Positions 1 through 8,622 of a DNA stretch of 64,000 nt are shown one piece after another. A program made the position numbers and the translations under genes. The notes under the pieces are model-generated. The model searched no databases. It saw nothing but the letters and a program-made list of their open reading frames with translations, and was not told the DNA's origin. Every line of letters begins with the position of its first letter. Position 1 is the first letter of the stretch. This DNA is from Hymenobacter cellulosivorans (GTDB taxonomy: Bacteria; Bacteroidota; Bacteroidia; Cytophagales; Hymenobacteraceae). The stretch covers positions 2,856,501 through 2,920,500 of the forward strand of contig NZ_CP095049.1 of NCBI RefSeq assembly GCF_022919135.1. Direction: 5' to 3'.

Positions 1-430
1 ACGGTAGGCCCTCATAGCCAGCCAGAACCGGCGCAATGCCCGCGTCCAGAGTTGCGGTCAGGGCCTGGGCTTCCTGCTCCACACGCTGCACGATGGCCGG
101 GTCGGGCTCAAACTCCAGCTCCATCAGCTGCTCGTTCAGCTCCATTACTTCCATTAGAAAGTCGGCGGGCAATTCCTGCTTGCCTTCTTCCAACAGTCCG
201 TGTCGGTTCAGAATGTAAGCCATGCGCTGGTCGGGGTTCGACAGGGTGCGGTAGGCGTTAGTGTTGAGTGTGGCTAGCTGCAAAATCTCCTGCTGCCGCG
301 CGGGCGTGGCCGTGGCGTGGAAGTCGGGGTGGTATTCGCGGCTCAGCGCGTAGTATTTGCTTTTCAGCGCGGCAGCATCAGGCTGAAAGGTTTCGGGCAG
401 GCCGTAGAATTCGAAGTAGTCGGGGCTCAT
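1..430 (-). CDS. hscB: Fe-S assembly co-chaperone HscB (C-terminus cut by window edge)
   Basis: Reading the minus strand from an ATG at 430 gives a J-domain protein that runs off the left edge after about 143 residues. The sequence shows an N-terminal J domain with the HPD motif at residues 34-36, then an NTNAYRTLSNPDQRMAYIL-like segment and an acidic helical C-terminal region of the HscB type. In known systems HscB delivers the IscU scaffold to the HscA ATPase during iron-sulfur cluster assembly in the cytoplasm. The start codon overlaps the stop of the upstream gene (ATGA), so the two are probably cotranscribed. A generic DnaJ-like protein is the alternative, but the short J domain followed by the HscB-like helical tail favours HscB. 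Confidence 0.85.
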   Translation of the reverse strand, partial: MSPDYFEFYGLPETFQPDAAALKSKYYALSREYHPDFHATATPARQQEILQLATLNTNAYRTLSNPDQRMAYILNRHGLLEEGKQELPADFLMEVMELNEQLMELEFEPDPAIVQRVEQEAQALTATLDAGIAPVLAGYEGLP

Positions 431-750
431 CAGGTGGTGGACAGGGGAGAAGAAGTGGACTCCGGGCCCGCCGGGTATACGGAAAAGGCCAGGGGCGGGG
501 CGGCAAACAATGCTTTGGTAGCCGGCCATACTTGTCCAAACAGCGCCGAGCGGCGGTAGTTATCCAGATCGGTGGCCGAGTCCCAGCGGCTGTGGGTGCA
601 GTACACGTTGGGCACATCGGCATCTTGCCACAGTTCCAAGTGCCGGCAGCCGGGCGTATTCCGGATTTTATTTTCCGAATCCCGGAATATGGCCAGGAAA
701 TCGGCTACTTTTTCCGGTTGGAAGGTCATCCGCACGATACGGGTCAGCAT
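430..750 (-). CDS. Antibiotic biosynthesis monooxygenase (ABM) fold protein
   Basis: A 106-residue protein starting MLTRIVRMTFQPEKV, with the typical ABM layout: a beta strand, FLAIFRDSENKIRNTPGC, HLELWQDADVPNVYCTHSRW and a closing LDNYRRSALF segment. The family comprises small dimeric ferredoxin-like proteins, some of them quinol or heme monooxygenases and many of unknown substrate. No heme-binding assignment can be made. The length is normal. It overlaps the start of hscB by one base, so it is the first gene of a two-gene minus-strand unit. Its upstream gap (751-887) is AT-rich and I see no clean promoter there. Confidence 0.8.
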   Translation of the reverse strand: MLTRIVRMTFQPEKVADFLAIFRDSENKIRNTPGCRHLELWQDADVPNVYCTHSRWDSATDLDNYRRSALFGQVWPATKALFAAPPLAFSVYPAGPESTSSPLSTT

Positions 751-887
751 AAGACAGCAAAAGCAATGGAGGAAAGGGACTTAAAAGCTGACAGAATGAC
801 TAGATATACTTAACATAATAAATAAACAAAATAATAAAGCTTGTTTAAAGCATGCTAGAGTCGTTTTTGACGGTTGAAGCTCTCTCC

Positions 888-1658
888 CTAGCCTTCCACT
901 GGGAAGCGGATGTCTACCTGTGAATCGAAGTAAAGACCGAGCAGCTCAGCGGCGTTGCCTTGGTTGACGCCAATGCAGAGCCGGTCCTGGCTGTTGAAAA
1001 TACACACCGCGTCGCCGGGGTCGGAGGCCTGGAAGTGAGCAGCAATGTCGCGCACGGTTTCGCGGGCGAAATGAATGGTGCAGGGCCGGCCTCGGCCAAT
1101 AACTTCCAAAGCCGTGCGGCTGATGTTGGTAATCAGGTTGCCGTAGTGGTCGACGTGAATGACGTGGCCCGTGATGCGGTTGTCCTGCAGGCGTAGCTGC
1201 CGGTTCAGCAGCTGGTACGAGTCGGTAGCAGTCGGGCCCAGGTCGGAAATCAGCCCGCCCTTAGCCAGATGCACAGCAGCCGGGGCCAGGATGTCGCGGG
1301 TGGGAGAGGAGGTCGGCGCGGCCGGAATCTGGACCAGCTCGTCGGGCTTGCCGTCGGTGAGCAGCGTGAGCAGGCCGTTGTTGGCCGCCACGAAGTAGTG
1401 GTTCTCAAATAAAGCCGCCTGCCAGCTACCCCGGGCCCCGCCGTGGTCATTCACGCCCACCAGGTGCACCGAGCCCTTGGGAAAGTCCCGAAATACCGAA
1501 TCGAGAACGTGTAAGGCGTGCGCGATGTTAAAGGGTTCGACAGCGTGGCTGATGTCCAGAACCGGTTGGGTGGGCGCCAGCTGCATAATCCGTGCTTTCA
1601 CCGCGGCCACGTAATGGTCGCGGTATCCAAAGTCGGACAGAAACGTAATCAGCCCCAT
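888..1658 (-). CDS. SAM hydroxide adenosyltransferase (DUF62 family)
   Basis: This 256-residue protein matches the SAM-dependent chlorinase/fluorinase superfamily: an opening LITFLSDFGYRDHYV, then DISHAVEPFNIAHAL, HLVGVNDHGG, YFVAANNGLLTLL and a C-terminal VDHYGNLITNI. Most bacterial members (DUF62) hydrolyse S-adenosylmethionine to adenosine and methionine rather than halogenating it. The halogenase-specific loop is not apparent, so hydroxide transfer is the safer call. The gene is divergent from phoH. A -7 box (TACTTTTG, minus strand, 1710-1717) lies about 50 bases upstream of the start. Confidence 0.85.
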   Translation of the reverse strand: MGLITFLSDFGYRDHYVAAVKARIMQLAPTQPVLDISHAVEPFNIAHALHVLDSVFRDFPKGSVHLVGVNDHGGARGSWQAALFENHYFVAANNGLLTLLTDGKPDELVQIPAAPTSSPTRDILAPAAVHLAKGGLISDLGPTATDSYQLLNRQLRLQDNRITGHVIHVDHYGNLITNISRTALEVIGRGRPCTIHFARETVRDIAAHFQASDPGDAVCIFNSQDRLCIGVNQGNAAELLGLYFDSQVDIRFPVEG

Positions 1659-1709
1659 GCCGGAATTTCTCAGTTCTTCGTACTATTGTTTACCCTGCTC
1701 TAGGGGCGG

Positions 1710-1717
1710 CAAAAGTA
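1710..1717 (-). promoter_or_regulatory. Candidate -7 box for the SAM hydrolase gene
   Basis: TACTTTTG on the minus strand is a perfect match to the Bacteroidota -7 consensus TAnnTTTG and leaves a leader of about 45 bases. I see no clear TTG at the -33 distance, so this is a partial promoter match. Confidence 0.4.
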
Positions 1718-1792
1718 GGCGATTTGGACGGAACCAGTGCCCCTTTCGCCATCAGCATTCTCTAACTCTCTCAGCTTAAAAGCAACTACAGT

Positions 1793-2905
1793 TTGGTCGA
1801 GAAAATCATCACGCTCGAAAACGTCTCTCTTGTCGACTTCCTCGGACCCGACAATCAGAACATCCGCCAGCTGGCCGCGGCCTTTCCCGGCAGCAAGATC
1901 ATTTCGCGAGGCAACGAAATTAAGATTCAGGGGCAGACGCCCGTAATTGCCAGGATCAATGAAATCCTGTCGTCCCTAATCGAGCATTATCACCAATTCG
2001 GGCAAATCACCGATAGAACCGTCGCCCAGTACCTGGCCTCCGCCGATGACGAGCTGGAGGAGCGGCAGATTGCGATGACGTCGCCGGCCGATGTCATCGT
2101 GTTTGGGGCCAAAGGCGGCGTTATCAAGGCCAAAACGCCGAATCAGCAGCGCCTCGTGGACGCCGTCATGAAGAATGACCTCGTTTTTGCCCTCGGGCCA
2201 GCCGGTACCGGTAAAACCTATATTTCGGTGGCCCTGGCCGTGCGGGCGCTGAAAAACAAGGAGGTTAAGAAGATCATCATTTCCCGTCCCGTGGTGGAAG
2301 CCGGCGAAAGCCTGGGCTTTTTGCCCGGCGACATGAAGGAAAAGGTAGACCCCTATCTGCGCCCGATTTACGATGCTCTGGAAGACATGATTCCGGCCGA
2401 AAAGCTGAAATTCTATCAGGAAAACAAGATCATCGAAATTGCTCCGCTGGCTTACATGCGCGGCCGCACGCTCAACAACGCCTTCGTGCTGCTGGATGAG
2501 GCTCAGAACACGACGCCTTCTCAGCTGAAGATGTTTTTGACCCGCATGGGCCCGATGGCGAAAGTTATGGTCAACGGTGACCGGAGCCAGATTGACCTGC
2601 CTACCAAGCAGAAATCGGGCTTGATGCAGGCCCTGGACATTCTGAAGGATGTGCGCGGCATCGGCTTTGTGGAAATGAATGCCGACGACGTGGTGCGTCA
2701 CCGTCTGGTAAAGGAAATCGTGGTAGCCTACGACCGGCACGACGTGCAGGAGCAGCGCGACCAGGCCAACCGCCCCGTGCGCGAGGCCCGGCCTTACCGC
2801 TCCTCCAACCCTAACCAGGCGCCCGACCCAGCCCGTCACCCCGATGCCCGGCCCGAGAATGACGGGATGAGCAACTTGCCCGTTAATCACGAGCAGCAGC
2901 TGTAA
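1793..2905 (+). CDS. phoH: PhoH-family ATPase
   Basis: A 370-residue PhoH-like protein. The Walker A motif GPAGTGKT is at residues 135-142 and the Walker B region VLLDEAQN at about 232-239, inside the typical ISRPVVEAGESLGFLPGD context. The N-terminal 100 residues resemble the small RNA-binding-like domain found in PhoH/YbeZ proteins, which act with YbeY in RNA metabolism. The C-terminal 50 residues are polar, proline-rich and probably disordered. The start is a TTG (VEKIITLEN follows); no earlier ATG fits the family N-terminus. A terminator hairpin follows at 2935-2967. Confidence 0.9.
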   Translation: MVEKIITLENVSLVDFLGPDNQNIRQLAAAFPGSKIISRGNEIKIQGQTPVIARINEILSSLIEHYHQFGQITDRTVAQYLASADDELEERQIAMTSPADVIVFGAKGGVIKAKTPNQQRLVDAVMKNDLVFALGPAGTGKTYISVALAVRALKNKEVKKIIISRPVVEAGESLGFLPGDMKEKVDPYLRPIYDALEDMIPAEKLKFYQENKIIEIAPLAYMRGRTLNNAFVLLDEAQNTTPSQLKMFLTRMGPMAKVMVNGDRSQIDLPTKQKSGLMQALDILKDVRGIGFVEMNADDVVRHRLVKEIVVAYDRHDVQEQRDQANRPVREARPYRSSNPNQAPDPARHPDARPENDGMSNLPVNHEQQL

Positions 2906-2934
2906 ACGGGCCTCGGCCGTTGAGCTTACCCTGA

Positions 2935-2967
2935 AAAAGAACCACTGGCCCCGCTGGTGGTTCTTTT
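2935..2967 (+). terminator. Rho-independent terminator after phoH
   Basis: Perfect 11-bp arms (AAAAGAACCAC and GTGGTTCTTTT) enclose an 11-base loop and end in a T run, 30 bases past the phoH stop. Confidence 0.8.
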
Positions 2968-3035
2968 GTTTTGAAGCCGCCGGCTTTACTTTGTACTTCC
3001 ATCTTCCTGAGCCTGCTGCAGGCCTTACTACCTCT

Positions 3036-3470
3036 ATGATTACCGCTGAGCCCGTTTCTGACCTGCGCGACCTGGACGCCGCCTTTACCATCCGCGAAAC
3101 CGTATTCGTGCACGAGCAGGGCGTGCCCGCCGACGCCGAGTACGACATCCACGACCGAACCGACGCCCGTCACTACCTAGCCCGTGCCGTCGACGGTACG
3201 CCTTGTGGGGCGGCCCGCTGGCGCACCACCGAGAACGGGGTGAAGCTGGAGCGGTTTGCCGTGCTGGAGCCATTCCGCAATCAAGCCGTGGGCAGCGTAC
3301 TACTGAAGCGCGTGCTGGACGATGTGCGGGCGGCTCACCCCGAGGCTACGGTGTACTTGAATGCCCAATTGCGGGCCATACCGTTTTACGAGCGGCACGG
3401 CTTTACCAAAGTCGGGGACCAGTTCACCGAGTGCGACATTGAGCACTTCAAGATGATCTGGAATCAATAG
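3036..3470 (+). CDS. GNAT family N-acetyltransferase
   Basis: A 144-residue acetyltransferase. The GNAT core is visible: FTIRETVFVHEQGVP near the N-terminus, the strand KLERFAVLEPFRNQAVGSVL with its acetyl-CoA pyrophosphate loop, and the terminal LNAQLRAIPFYERHGF block. This pattern is closest to ElaA/YjcF-like GNATs. The substrate is unknown. The ATG at 3036 is preferred to the earlier in-frame ATG at 2991 because MITAEPVSDLRD matches the expected domain start. A TACTTTG element lies about 50 bases upstream, a near match to the -7 consensus. Confidence 0.85.
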   Translation: MITAEPVSDLRDLDAAFTIRETVFVHEQGVPADAEYDIHDRTDARHYLARAVDGTPCGAARWRTTENGVKLERFAVLEPFRNQAVGSVLLKRVLDDVRAAHPEATVYLNAQLRAIPFYERHGFTKVGDQFTECDIEHFKMIWNQ

Positions 3471-3577
3471 GTGTAGCTTAGAAGAAAATCGGCGCACAGA
3501 AGCTGAGCAACTGCGGATTAGTTTGCCTATACTTGGTGCTTTAGAGCATTATTGTTAGGTATTTAGGCTATTTCGTT

Positions 3578-5848
3578 ATGATTCAGTGGGCTCCGTATGC
3601 CTTCGTGCGCCTATTTCTGGCCCTGGCCGCTGGGGTGTTGGCTTACCTGTATTTCGGAGCCGAACTGCCGGAGTTGCGCGGGCTCCTGGTAAGTATTGTC
3701 CTGCTCTTTATTGGCCTGCAAACCTGGGCCAGCCGTCAGCCCAGTTCGGGGCCCACCGACGCGGCGGGGTTGCTGGCTATGTGCGCGTTGTTTGTAGCTG
3801 GCCTTACGCTCACCCAGCAAGCCACCGAAAAGCGTCAGCCAGAGCACCTGAGCCAGCTGAAAGGTTCTGTTGAGTTTTACCGCGCTGTCGTCGACGACTA
3901 CACTGTGGTCCGACCCGCTACCTACGCCACCACCGTGCGAGTGTCGGCCGTGCGCATAGCCGGGCAGTGGCGGGCGGCACTGGGCGGCATTCGGGTTTCG
4001 GTGCCGCGCGACTCGGGCGTAACCGTGCCCCGCTACGGCGACGTCTGGCTCGTGCGCGGTGGCCCGGCCCCTGCCAAAGCCCCGCTCAACCCTGGTGAGT
4101 TCGACTACCGCCGCTACCTGGGTTACCACCAGGTGTACCACCAGCAATTCATTCACGCCGACCAGTACCAGTTGATTGCCTTTCAGCCGCCCTCGTATCT
4201 GAAGGCTGTCAGCATGCGGGCCGCGCGGGTGCTCGATGGAGTTTTTCGGCAATACGTGCGTGAAAAGCGGGAATATGCTCTGGCTTCGGCGCTGGTGCTG
4301 GGCATCAAGGACGACGTGGACCAGGATACCAAGCAGGCCTATGCCAGCACCGGCACGACCCACATTATGGCCGTATCGGGTTTGCAGGTAGGCTTGTTGT
4401 TCGGGGCCGTAACCTGGCTGCTGGGGCTGCTGCCCGGTCAGCGCGGGCCGCTGTTCCGGCTAATTACGGCAGGGCTGGGACTGGGCGTTATCTGGAGCTA
4501 CGCTTTCCTGACGGGCTTGTCGGCTTCGGTGCTGCGGGCGGCCGTCATGTTCAGCTTCGTAATTCTGGCCCGGGCTTCGGGGCGGCAGAGCAATATGTAC
4601 AATACGCTGGCTGTGGCTGCCTTCTGCCTGCTTTGCTACGACCCTTACCTGCTGGCCGACGTGGGTTTTCAGCTCTCCTTTCTGGCTGTGCTCAGCATCG
4701 TGTACTTGCAGTCCCGTATTGCTGCCTGGCTTGATTTCAAGGATAAAGCGGCGGCCCGCATCCGGCCCTGGCAGCCCCGGGCTGTGCAACAGTTCTGGCG
4801 GGTTGGTGGCTGGTTAGCCGACTGGATCTGGCAGGCCATGGCGCTGTCGTTGGCCGCGCAGGTAGCCACGTTTCCGCTGGGGTTGTTTTATTTCCACCAG
4901 TTTCCGCTCAGCTTTCTGGCCTCCAACCTGGTAGCCGTGCCCATTTCGTCCCTGGCGGTTTATGTTGGGTTGGCGCTGCTGGTGGTGAAAGGGGTGGTGG
5001 CCGTGAGCGGAATGTTGCTGCCCGCGACAGTGGTTTCGGCCCTCGACTGGCTGCCCCGGGGCATTGCTTGGTTGTTTGAGACAATGATTTGGCTGTTCAA
5101 CGAGTACATTTTCTGGATTGGCCGCACCATGCCCGGCGCCCTGATTCAAAACGTGCACGTGACGCCGCTACAGGCCTGGCTGATTTTTGCCATGATTCTG
5201 GCGGGGCTCGTCTTCCTGGCCGTTAAGCGGCTGCCCTGGCTGGGAGTAGCCTGCGCCCTGATGGCCGGGTTTGCCGGCACCCGCGTATGGGCCGCCTGTG
5301 CGCTGACCTCTGACGAAGAGCTGATTATCTATAGTATTCCGCGCCGCTCGGTGTGCGGCTTCTGGCAGGGCGCTACCGCCCACATCATCACTATCGATTC
5401 GCTGCCGCTGTCGGAAACCGAGCGGACCTACCGCATTGTGCCGGGCATTATTCAGCGCGAAGCTCGCCGCGTGACTTATCATACCGGCTGGAATCAGGCC
5501 CCAATGCCCACAGCCCAGCCTGCGCCCCAGGTAACGGTAGCGGTGTGGCGCGGCCTGTCGCTAGCCTTCGTGAGTGGCCGGCTCGATGGGGCCCAACAGC
5601 CCACTCCGGTACAGGTAGTTGTGCTGCGCCGCAATGCCTGGGTGACTCCCGGCGAGTTAGCCCAAGTGTTTGGCTCGGGTGCCCGGGTTGTTTTCGATTC
5701 TTCCTGCAAATCCTGGTACGTTGCTCGTCAGGATTCGCTGCTGCAAGCGGCTGGCTTTCAAACGCATGACGTGACTAGTAAAGGGGCGTTCATCATCCGG
5801 CCGCGGCCTCTTGTCGGCTCAGTTGGAGTGCTGGCCGAAACCGAATAG
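3578..5848 (+). CDS. comEC: ComEC/Rec2-type membrane channel protein
   Basis: A 756-residue polytopic membrane protein. The first 80 residues hold hydrophobic helices, followed by a DUF4131-like periplasmic domain and then the ComEC core with its signature TGTTHIMAVSGLQVGLLFG at about 256-275. Many membrane helices follow up to about 570. In transformable bacteria ComEC carries single-stranded DNA across the inner membrane. The C-terminal 180 residues do not show the HxHxDH motif of the metallo-beta-lactamase domain found in Gram-positive ComEC; this shorter form is usual in Bacteroidota. Whether this strain is naturally competent cannot be told from this gene. Confidence 0.87.
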   Translation: MIQWAPYAFVRLFLALAAGVLAYLYFGAELPELRGLLVSIVLLFIGLQTWASRQPSSGPTDAAGLLAMCALFVAGLTLTQQATEKRQPEHLSQLKGSVEFYRAVVDDYTVVRPATYATTVRVSAVRIAGQWRAALGGIRVSVPRDSGVTVPRYGDVWLVRGGPAPAKAPLNPGEFDYRRYLGYHQVYHQQFIHADQYQLIAFQPPSYLKAVSMRAARVLDGVFRQYVREKREYALASALVLGIKDDVDQDTKQAYASTGTTHIMAVSGLQVGLLFGAVTWLLGLLPGQRGPLFRLITAGLGLGVIWSYAFLTGLSASVLRAAVMFSFVILARASGRQSNMYNTLAVAAFCLLCYDPYLLADVGFQLSFLAVLSIVYLQSRIAAWLDFKDKAAARIRPWQPRAVQQFWRVGGWLADWIWQAMALSLAAQVATFPLGLFYFHQFPLSFLASNLVAVPISSLAVYVGLALLVVKGVVAVSGMLLPATVVSALDWLPRGIAWLFETMIWLFNEYIFWIGRTMPGALIQNVHVTPLQAWLIFAMILAGLVFLAVKRLPWLGVACALMAGFAGTRVWAACALTSDEELIIYSIPRRSVCGFWQGATAHIITIDSLPLSETERTYRIVPGIIQREARRVTYHTGWNQAPMPTAQPAPQVTVAVWRGLSLAFVSGRLDGAQQPTPVQVVVLRRNAWVTPGELAQVFGSGARVVFDSSCKSWYVARQDSLLQAAGFQTHDVTSKGAFIIRPRPLVGSVGVLAETE

Positions 5849-5891
5849 GGCCCAACCTCGCTATATACTTTATTTAGAGCACCATTTTTGT

Positions 5892-5899
5892 TACGTTTG
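5892..5899 (+). promoter_or_regulatory. Candidate -7 box for the enoyl-CoA hydratase gene
   Basis: TACGTTTG is a perfect TAnnTTTG match about 92 bases upstream of the ATG at 5991. The -33 position reads TTA rather than TTG. Confidence 0.4.
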
Positions 5900-5990
5900 G
5901 TTCAGTCCCGACCTCACGCTGTTTTGGTTGTGCGCCGTTTTTTTCGGTAGCGTACAGCTCTGCTTTTCACCGCCTTGCAACGAACCTGTC

Positions 5991-6803
5991 ATGGATAATT
6001 TGCCTACTCAAGAGCTAGAAGCGCTGCGCTACATTCGTTACGAAACCCGCGACGCCATTGGCTATATCACCCTCAACCGTCCCGAAAAGCGCAATGCCCT
6101 CAGCTACGACGTTGTGTCGGAGCTTAAGGAAGCGTTTGAATTTGCCGAGGAAGATGAATCGTGCAAAGTAATTGTGCTGCGGGCCGAGGGAGCCGCCTTC
6201 TGCGCCGGTGCCGATCTGGGCTACATTCAGGAGCTGCAGGGCTTTGGCTACACCGATAACCTGGCCGACTCTACCCACCTGATGCAGCTGTTTCACCAGA
6301 TTTACACCCTCAAAAAGGTGGTAATCGGGGAGGTGCAGGGCCACGCCCTGGCCGGTGGCTGCGGCCTGGCTACCATCTGCGACTTTGCCTTTGCCGTGCC
6401 CGAGGCCAAGTTTGGCTACACAGAGGTGAAAATCGGTTTTCTGCCCGCCATCGTCAGCGTGTTTCTGGTGCGCAAGATAGGAGAGGCCCGTACCAAGCAG
6501 CTGCTGCTCACCGGCGACGTTATTTCGGCCCAGGCGGCGGCCGACTTTGGCCTAGTCAACTTCCTGGTGCCCAAGGAAGAGCTGGCCGATAAAGTGTATG
6601 CGTTTGCCCGCCGTCTGTGCGTCGAAAACTCCGGGCAGAGCATGGAGCTGACCAAGGAAATGCTGGCCCGCATCCCGGAAATGGCATTGGAAGATAGTCT
6701 GCGCTACGCGGCCCAGATGAATGCCGAAGCCCGCGGTTCCCTTGACTGCCGCCGCGGTATTGCGGCCTTTTTGAGCAAGGAGAAAATAAGCTGGGACAAC
6801 TAA
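5991..6803 (+). CDS. Enoyl-CoA hydratase/isomerase family protein
   Basis: A 270-residue crotonase-fold protein. It shows the CoA-binding ITLNRPEKRNAL segment, the first oxyanion-hole loop AAFCAGADLGYIQ, the second loop HALAGGCGLATICDFAFA and the FGYTEVKIGFLPA helix carrying one catalytic glutamate. The glutamate that follows GGC in classical hydratases is glycine here, a pattern seen in methylglutaconyl-CoA hydratases and some isomerases, so leucine degradation is possible but unproven. The ATG at 5991 starts a normal-length protein; the in-frame extension to 5811 would overlap comEC and adds unrelated residues. A hairpin follows at 6862-6886. Confidence 0.87.
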   Translation: MDNLPTQELEALRYIRYETRDAIGYITLNRPEKRNALSYDVVSELKEAFEFAEEDESCKVIVLRAEGAAFCAGADLGYIQELQGFGYTDNLADSTHLMQLFHQIYTLKKVVIGEVQGHALAGGCGLATICDFAFAVPEAKFGYTEVKIGFLPAIVSVFLVRKIGEARTKQLLLTGDVISAQAAADFGLVNFLVPKEELADKVYAFARRLCVENSGQSMELTKEMLARIPEMALEDSLRYAAQMNAEARGSLDCRRGIAAFLSKEKISWDN

Positions 6804-6861
6804 CTCTTGCTCTTGGGTGGCGCGGCCTGGCAGGGGCAAAAGATTGTTTGCATTTACAACG

Positions 6862-6886
6862 ATGTTCTGGCCCCTGGTCAGAACAT
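6862..6886. promoter_or_regulatory. Palindrome upstream of crtZ (operator or weak terminator)
   Basis: Perfect 8-bp arms ATGTTCTG and CAGAACAT flank a 9-base spacer, and a short T run follows. Outer GGCAAAA/TTTTGCC arms (6835-6841 and 6889-6895) extend the dyad. It could end the hydratase transcript, or be a regulator site for crtZ: the half-site ATGTTC recurs upstream of the sigma factor gene at 8619-8624. Confidence 0.4.
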
Positions 6887-6952
6887 TTTTGCCTTACCGC
6901 TGCTTTGTGCTTTTATACAAGCCCTGATTCTTCCACTGCTTAATTCTTTTCC

Positions 6953-7456
6953 ATGACAACGTGGGCAGCCGTGGCCGTCACGACGGCTACTTTTCTGGGA
7001 ATGGAGTTCGTCGCCTGGTTTATGCACAAATACGTGCTGCACGGCGCATTGTGGTTTTTGCACCGCTCCCACCATGTGCGGCACCCGCACCATTTTGAGC
7101 GCAACGACTTTTTCTTCCTGTTTTACGGGGCCCTGTCTATGGGCGGTATTATGTACGGCTCCGACGAGAAAAGCTGGCCATTCTGGGTCGGAATCGGTAT
7201 TGCCGCCTATGGCACGGTGTACTTCTTCGTGCACGACGTGCTGATTCACGGCCGGCTCCGGTTCTGGCGTAAGTCGAGCAACAAATACCTGCGGGCGCTG
7301 AACATGGCGCATAAAATGCACCATAAAACCACCGGCCGCGATGGTTCAGAAGAGTTTGGCATGCTCTGGGTTTCGCCGAAGTATCTCGAACTGGCACGGC
7401 GTAAGCCCGCTCCAGCACGGTCGGGCAGAAACGTATCTACTTCATCAAATTCGTAG
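6953..7456 (+). CDS. crtZ: Beta-carotene 3-hydroxylase (CrtZ-like)
   Basis: A 167-residue membrane protein of the fatty acid hydroxylase/sterol desaturase superfamily. The four histidine clusters expected for a di-iron centre are present: HKYVLH (25-30), HRSHH (37-41), HDVLIH (94-99) and HKMHH (120-124), between hydrophobic helices. CrtZ adds 3-hydroxyl groups to beta-ionone rings of carotenoids, using O2. The length is typical. It is the first gene of the carotenoid cluster and lies 11 bases before the MerR regulator, so they are probably cotranscribed. Context with crtI, crtB and crtW makes the carotenoid role strong. Confidence 0.88.
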   Translation: MTTWAAVAVTTATFLGMEFVAWFMHKYVLHGALWFLHRSHHVRHPHHFERNDFFFLFYGALSMGGIMYGSDEKSWPFWVGIGIAAYGTVYFFVHDVLIHGRLRFWRKSSNKYLRALNMAHKMHHKTTGRDGSEEFGMLWVSPKYLELARRKPAPARSGRNVSTSSNS

Positions 7457-7467
7457 GGCTGGTCATT

Positions 7468-8367
7468 GTGGGACAATTTTCAATAAGTGACCTGGAAAAC
7501 ATTTCCGGCATCAAGGCGCACACCATCCGGATGTGGGAACAGCGTTACGGCATTCTGCAGCCGGTGCGCACCCAAACCAACATCCGTACCTACTGCGACG
7601 ATGACCTGCGTCGCCTGCTAAATGTGGCCACGCTCTGTGGGCAGGGCCACCGGATTTCTAAAGTCGCCCAACTCAGTGAGCAGGAACTGGCTTCGGCCGT
7701 TATTGCCTGCTGCGAAAACCCGCACGACTACAGCCGTCAGGTAAATGCCCTGCTGGCCGCCACGCTGGAGATGAACGAGCCCCAGATTTGCAAGCTGTTG
7801 GTCGGTGCTACCCAGCAGCTTGGGTTTGAAGCAGCAGTGCTACGCGTGATGTACCCGTTTTTGCAGCGCATCGGCGTTTTGTGGCAAACCGGAAGTATCA
7901 ATCCGGCTCAAGAGCACTTGGTGACTAATATTATTCGCCAGAAAATTGTGGCCGCCACCGACCAGCTGCCTCCGGTGCGCCCCAGTGAGACTCGGCGTTG
8001 GGTGCTGTTTCTGCCTGAGGGTGAATTACACGAGCTGGCTCTTTTATTTATGCACTACGCTTTGCGGGCTCGCACTCAGCACGTGCTGTACCTGGGCCAG
8101 AACCTGCCCGAATCGGAACTAACGGCCGTGTGCCAGACGTACCAGCCCCATACCATTTGCACCGTGCTGACGGCCGTGCCCGAGCGGGGCCAGGTACAGG
8201 GCTACATCAATCACCTAGCCGAACTATGCGTGGACTCTTCTCTGGTCCTGTATGGGCCACTGATGAGCTCCCAGAATCTGGACTTGCCCGCCAACGCCAT
8301 TAACCCTCGACTGATGACCGACTTTCTGGCCCTCATAGATGAGCTTAAGACAAGAGCCGAAAAATAA
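7468..8367 (+). CDS. B12-binding MerR-family regulator (CarH/LitR type)
   Basis: A 299-residue regulator with an N-terminal MerR helix-turn-helix (ISDLENISGIKAHTIRMWEQRYGIL, residues 6-30), a helical bundle at about 90-165 and a C-terminal cobalamin-binding Rossmann domain. In CarH a W-x9-EH motif positions adenosylcobalamin for light sensing; here W139 and E149-H150 fit exactly. The lower-ligand motif reads ELHELA (H188) instead of the consensus DxHxxG, so the histidine is kept while the flanking residues differ. By analogy it would repress carotenoid genes in the dark and release them in light. The start is GTG. Location inside the crt cluster supports this role; photoreception itself is inferred. 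Confidence 0.85.
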   Translation: MGQFSISDLENISGIKAHTIRMWEQRYGILQPVRTQTNIRTYCDDDLRRLLNVATLCGQGHRISKVAQLSEQELASAVIACCENPHDYSRQVNALLAATLEMNEPQICKLLVGATQQLGFEAAVLRVMYPFLQRIGVLWQTGSINPAQEHLVTNIIRQKIVAATDQLPPVRPSETRRWVLFLPEGELHELALLFMHYALRARTQHVLYLGQNLPESELTAVCQTYQPHTICTVLTAVPERGQVQGYINHLAELCVDSSLVLYGPLMSSQNLDLPANAINPRLMTDFLALIDELKTRAEK

Positions 8368-8393
8368 AATTTTGGCTTTATAGCTGAACCGTA

Positions 8394-8416
8394 GCGCAAC
8401 CTCAACAGGGTTGCGC
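8394..8416 (+). terminator. Hairpin after the MerR regulator gene
   Basis: Perfect 8-bp arms GCGCAACC and GGTTGCGC with a 7-base loop lie 27 bases after the stop. Only a weak T-rich tail (ACTTGTTTTC) follows, so termination may be partial. Confidence 0.55.
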
Positions 8417-8553
8417 ACTTGTTTTCAGCCAGTTCAGCTTGGCTCTTTCACCGGGTGAATATTCCGGTTCATCTTCCGAAAAGGAAGGCAAGCCGAATTT
8501 ATTCCCGAAACGTCGGCTGCGCAGTGGCTGGGTCGTACCTTGGTCGCCGAATT

Positions 8554-8622
8554 AATGTACCAACATTGAATTTACTCCCAGTTGAGAAAAATTCTTAACT
8601 AGGCTAGTCGACATTCAAATGT
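8554..8622. promoter_or_regulatory. Two AATGT/ACATT dyads upstream of the sigma factor gene
   Basis: The gap 8368-8666 holds two inverted pairs of the same pentamer: AATGT-4 nt-ACATT at 8554-8567 and ACATT-2 nt-AATGT at 8611-8622. The second lies a few bases upstream of the -7 box at 8628. A further 13-bp palindrome (TTCACC-G-GGTGAA) sits at 8447-8459. These are plausible operators for the neighbouring MerR regulator, which as a dimer/tetramer would bind dyads; no binding consensus for this protein is known to me. Confidence 0.45.

Noticed and set aside
1976..3148. 390-codon minus-strand open frame opposite phoH
   Set aside because: Antisense shadow; runs through the phoH terminator and into the GNAT gene.
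3521..3535. TATACTTG upstream of comEC as a promoter
   Set aside because: One mismatch to the -7 box and no TTG at the right distance; too weak to list as a feature.
5811..5990. N-terminal extension of the enoyl-CoA hydratase
   Set aside because: It overlaps the end of comEC and contains the -7 box; the domain starts at the ATG at 5991.
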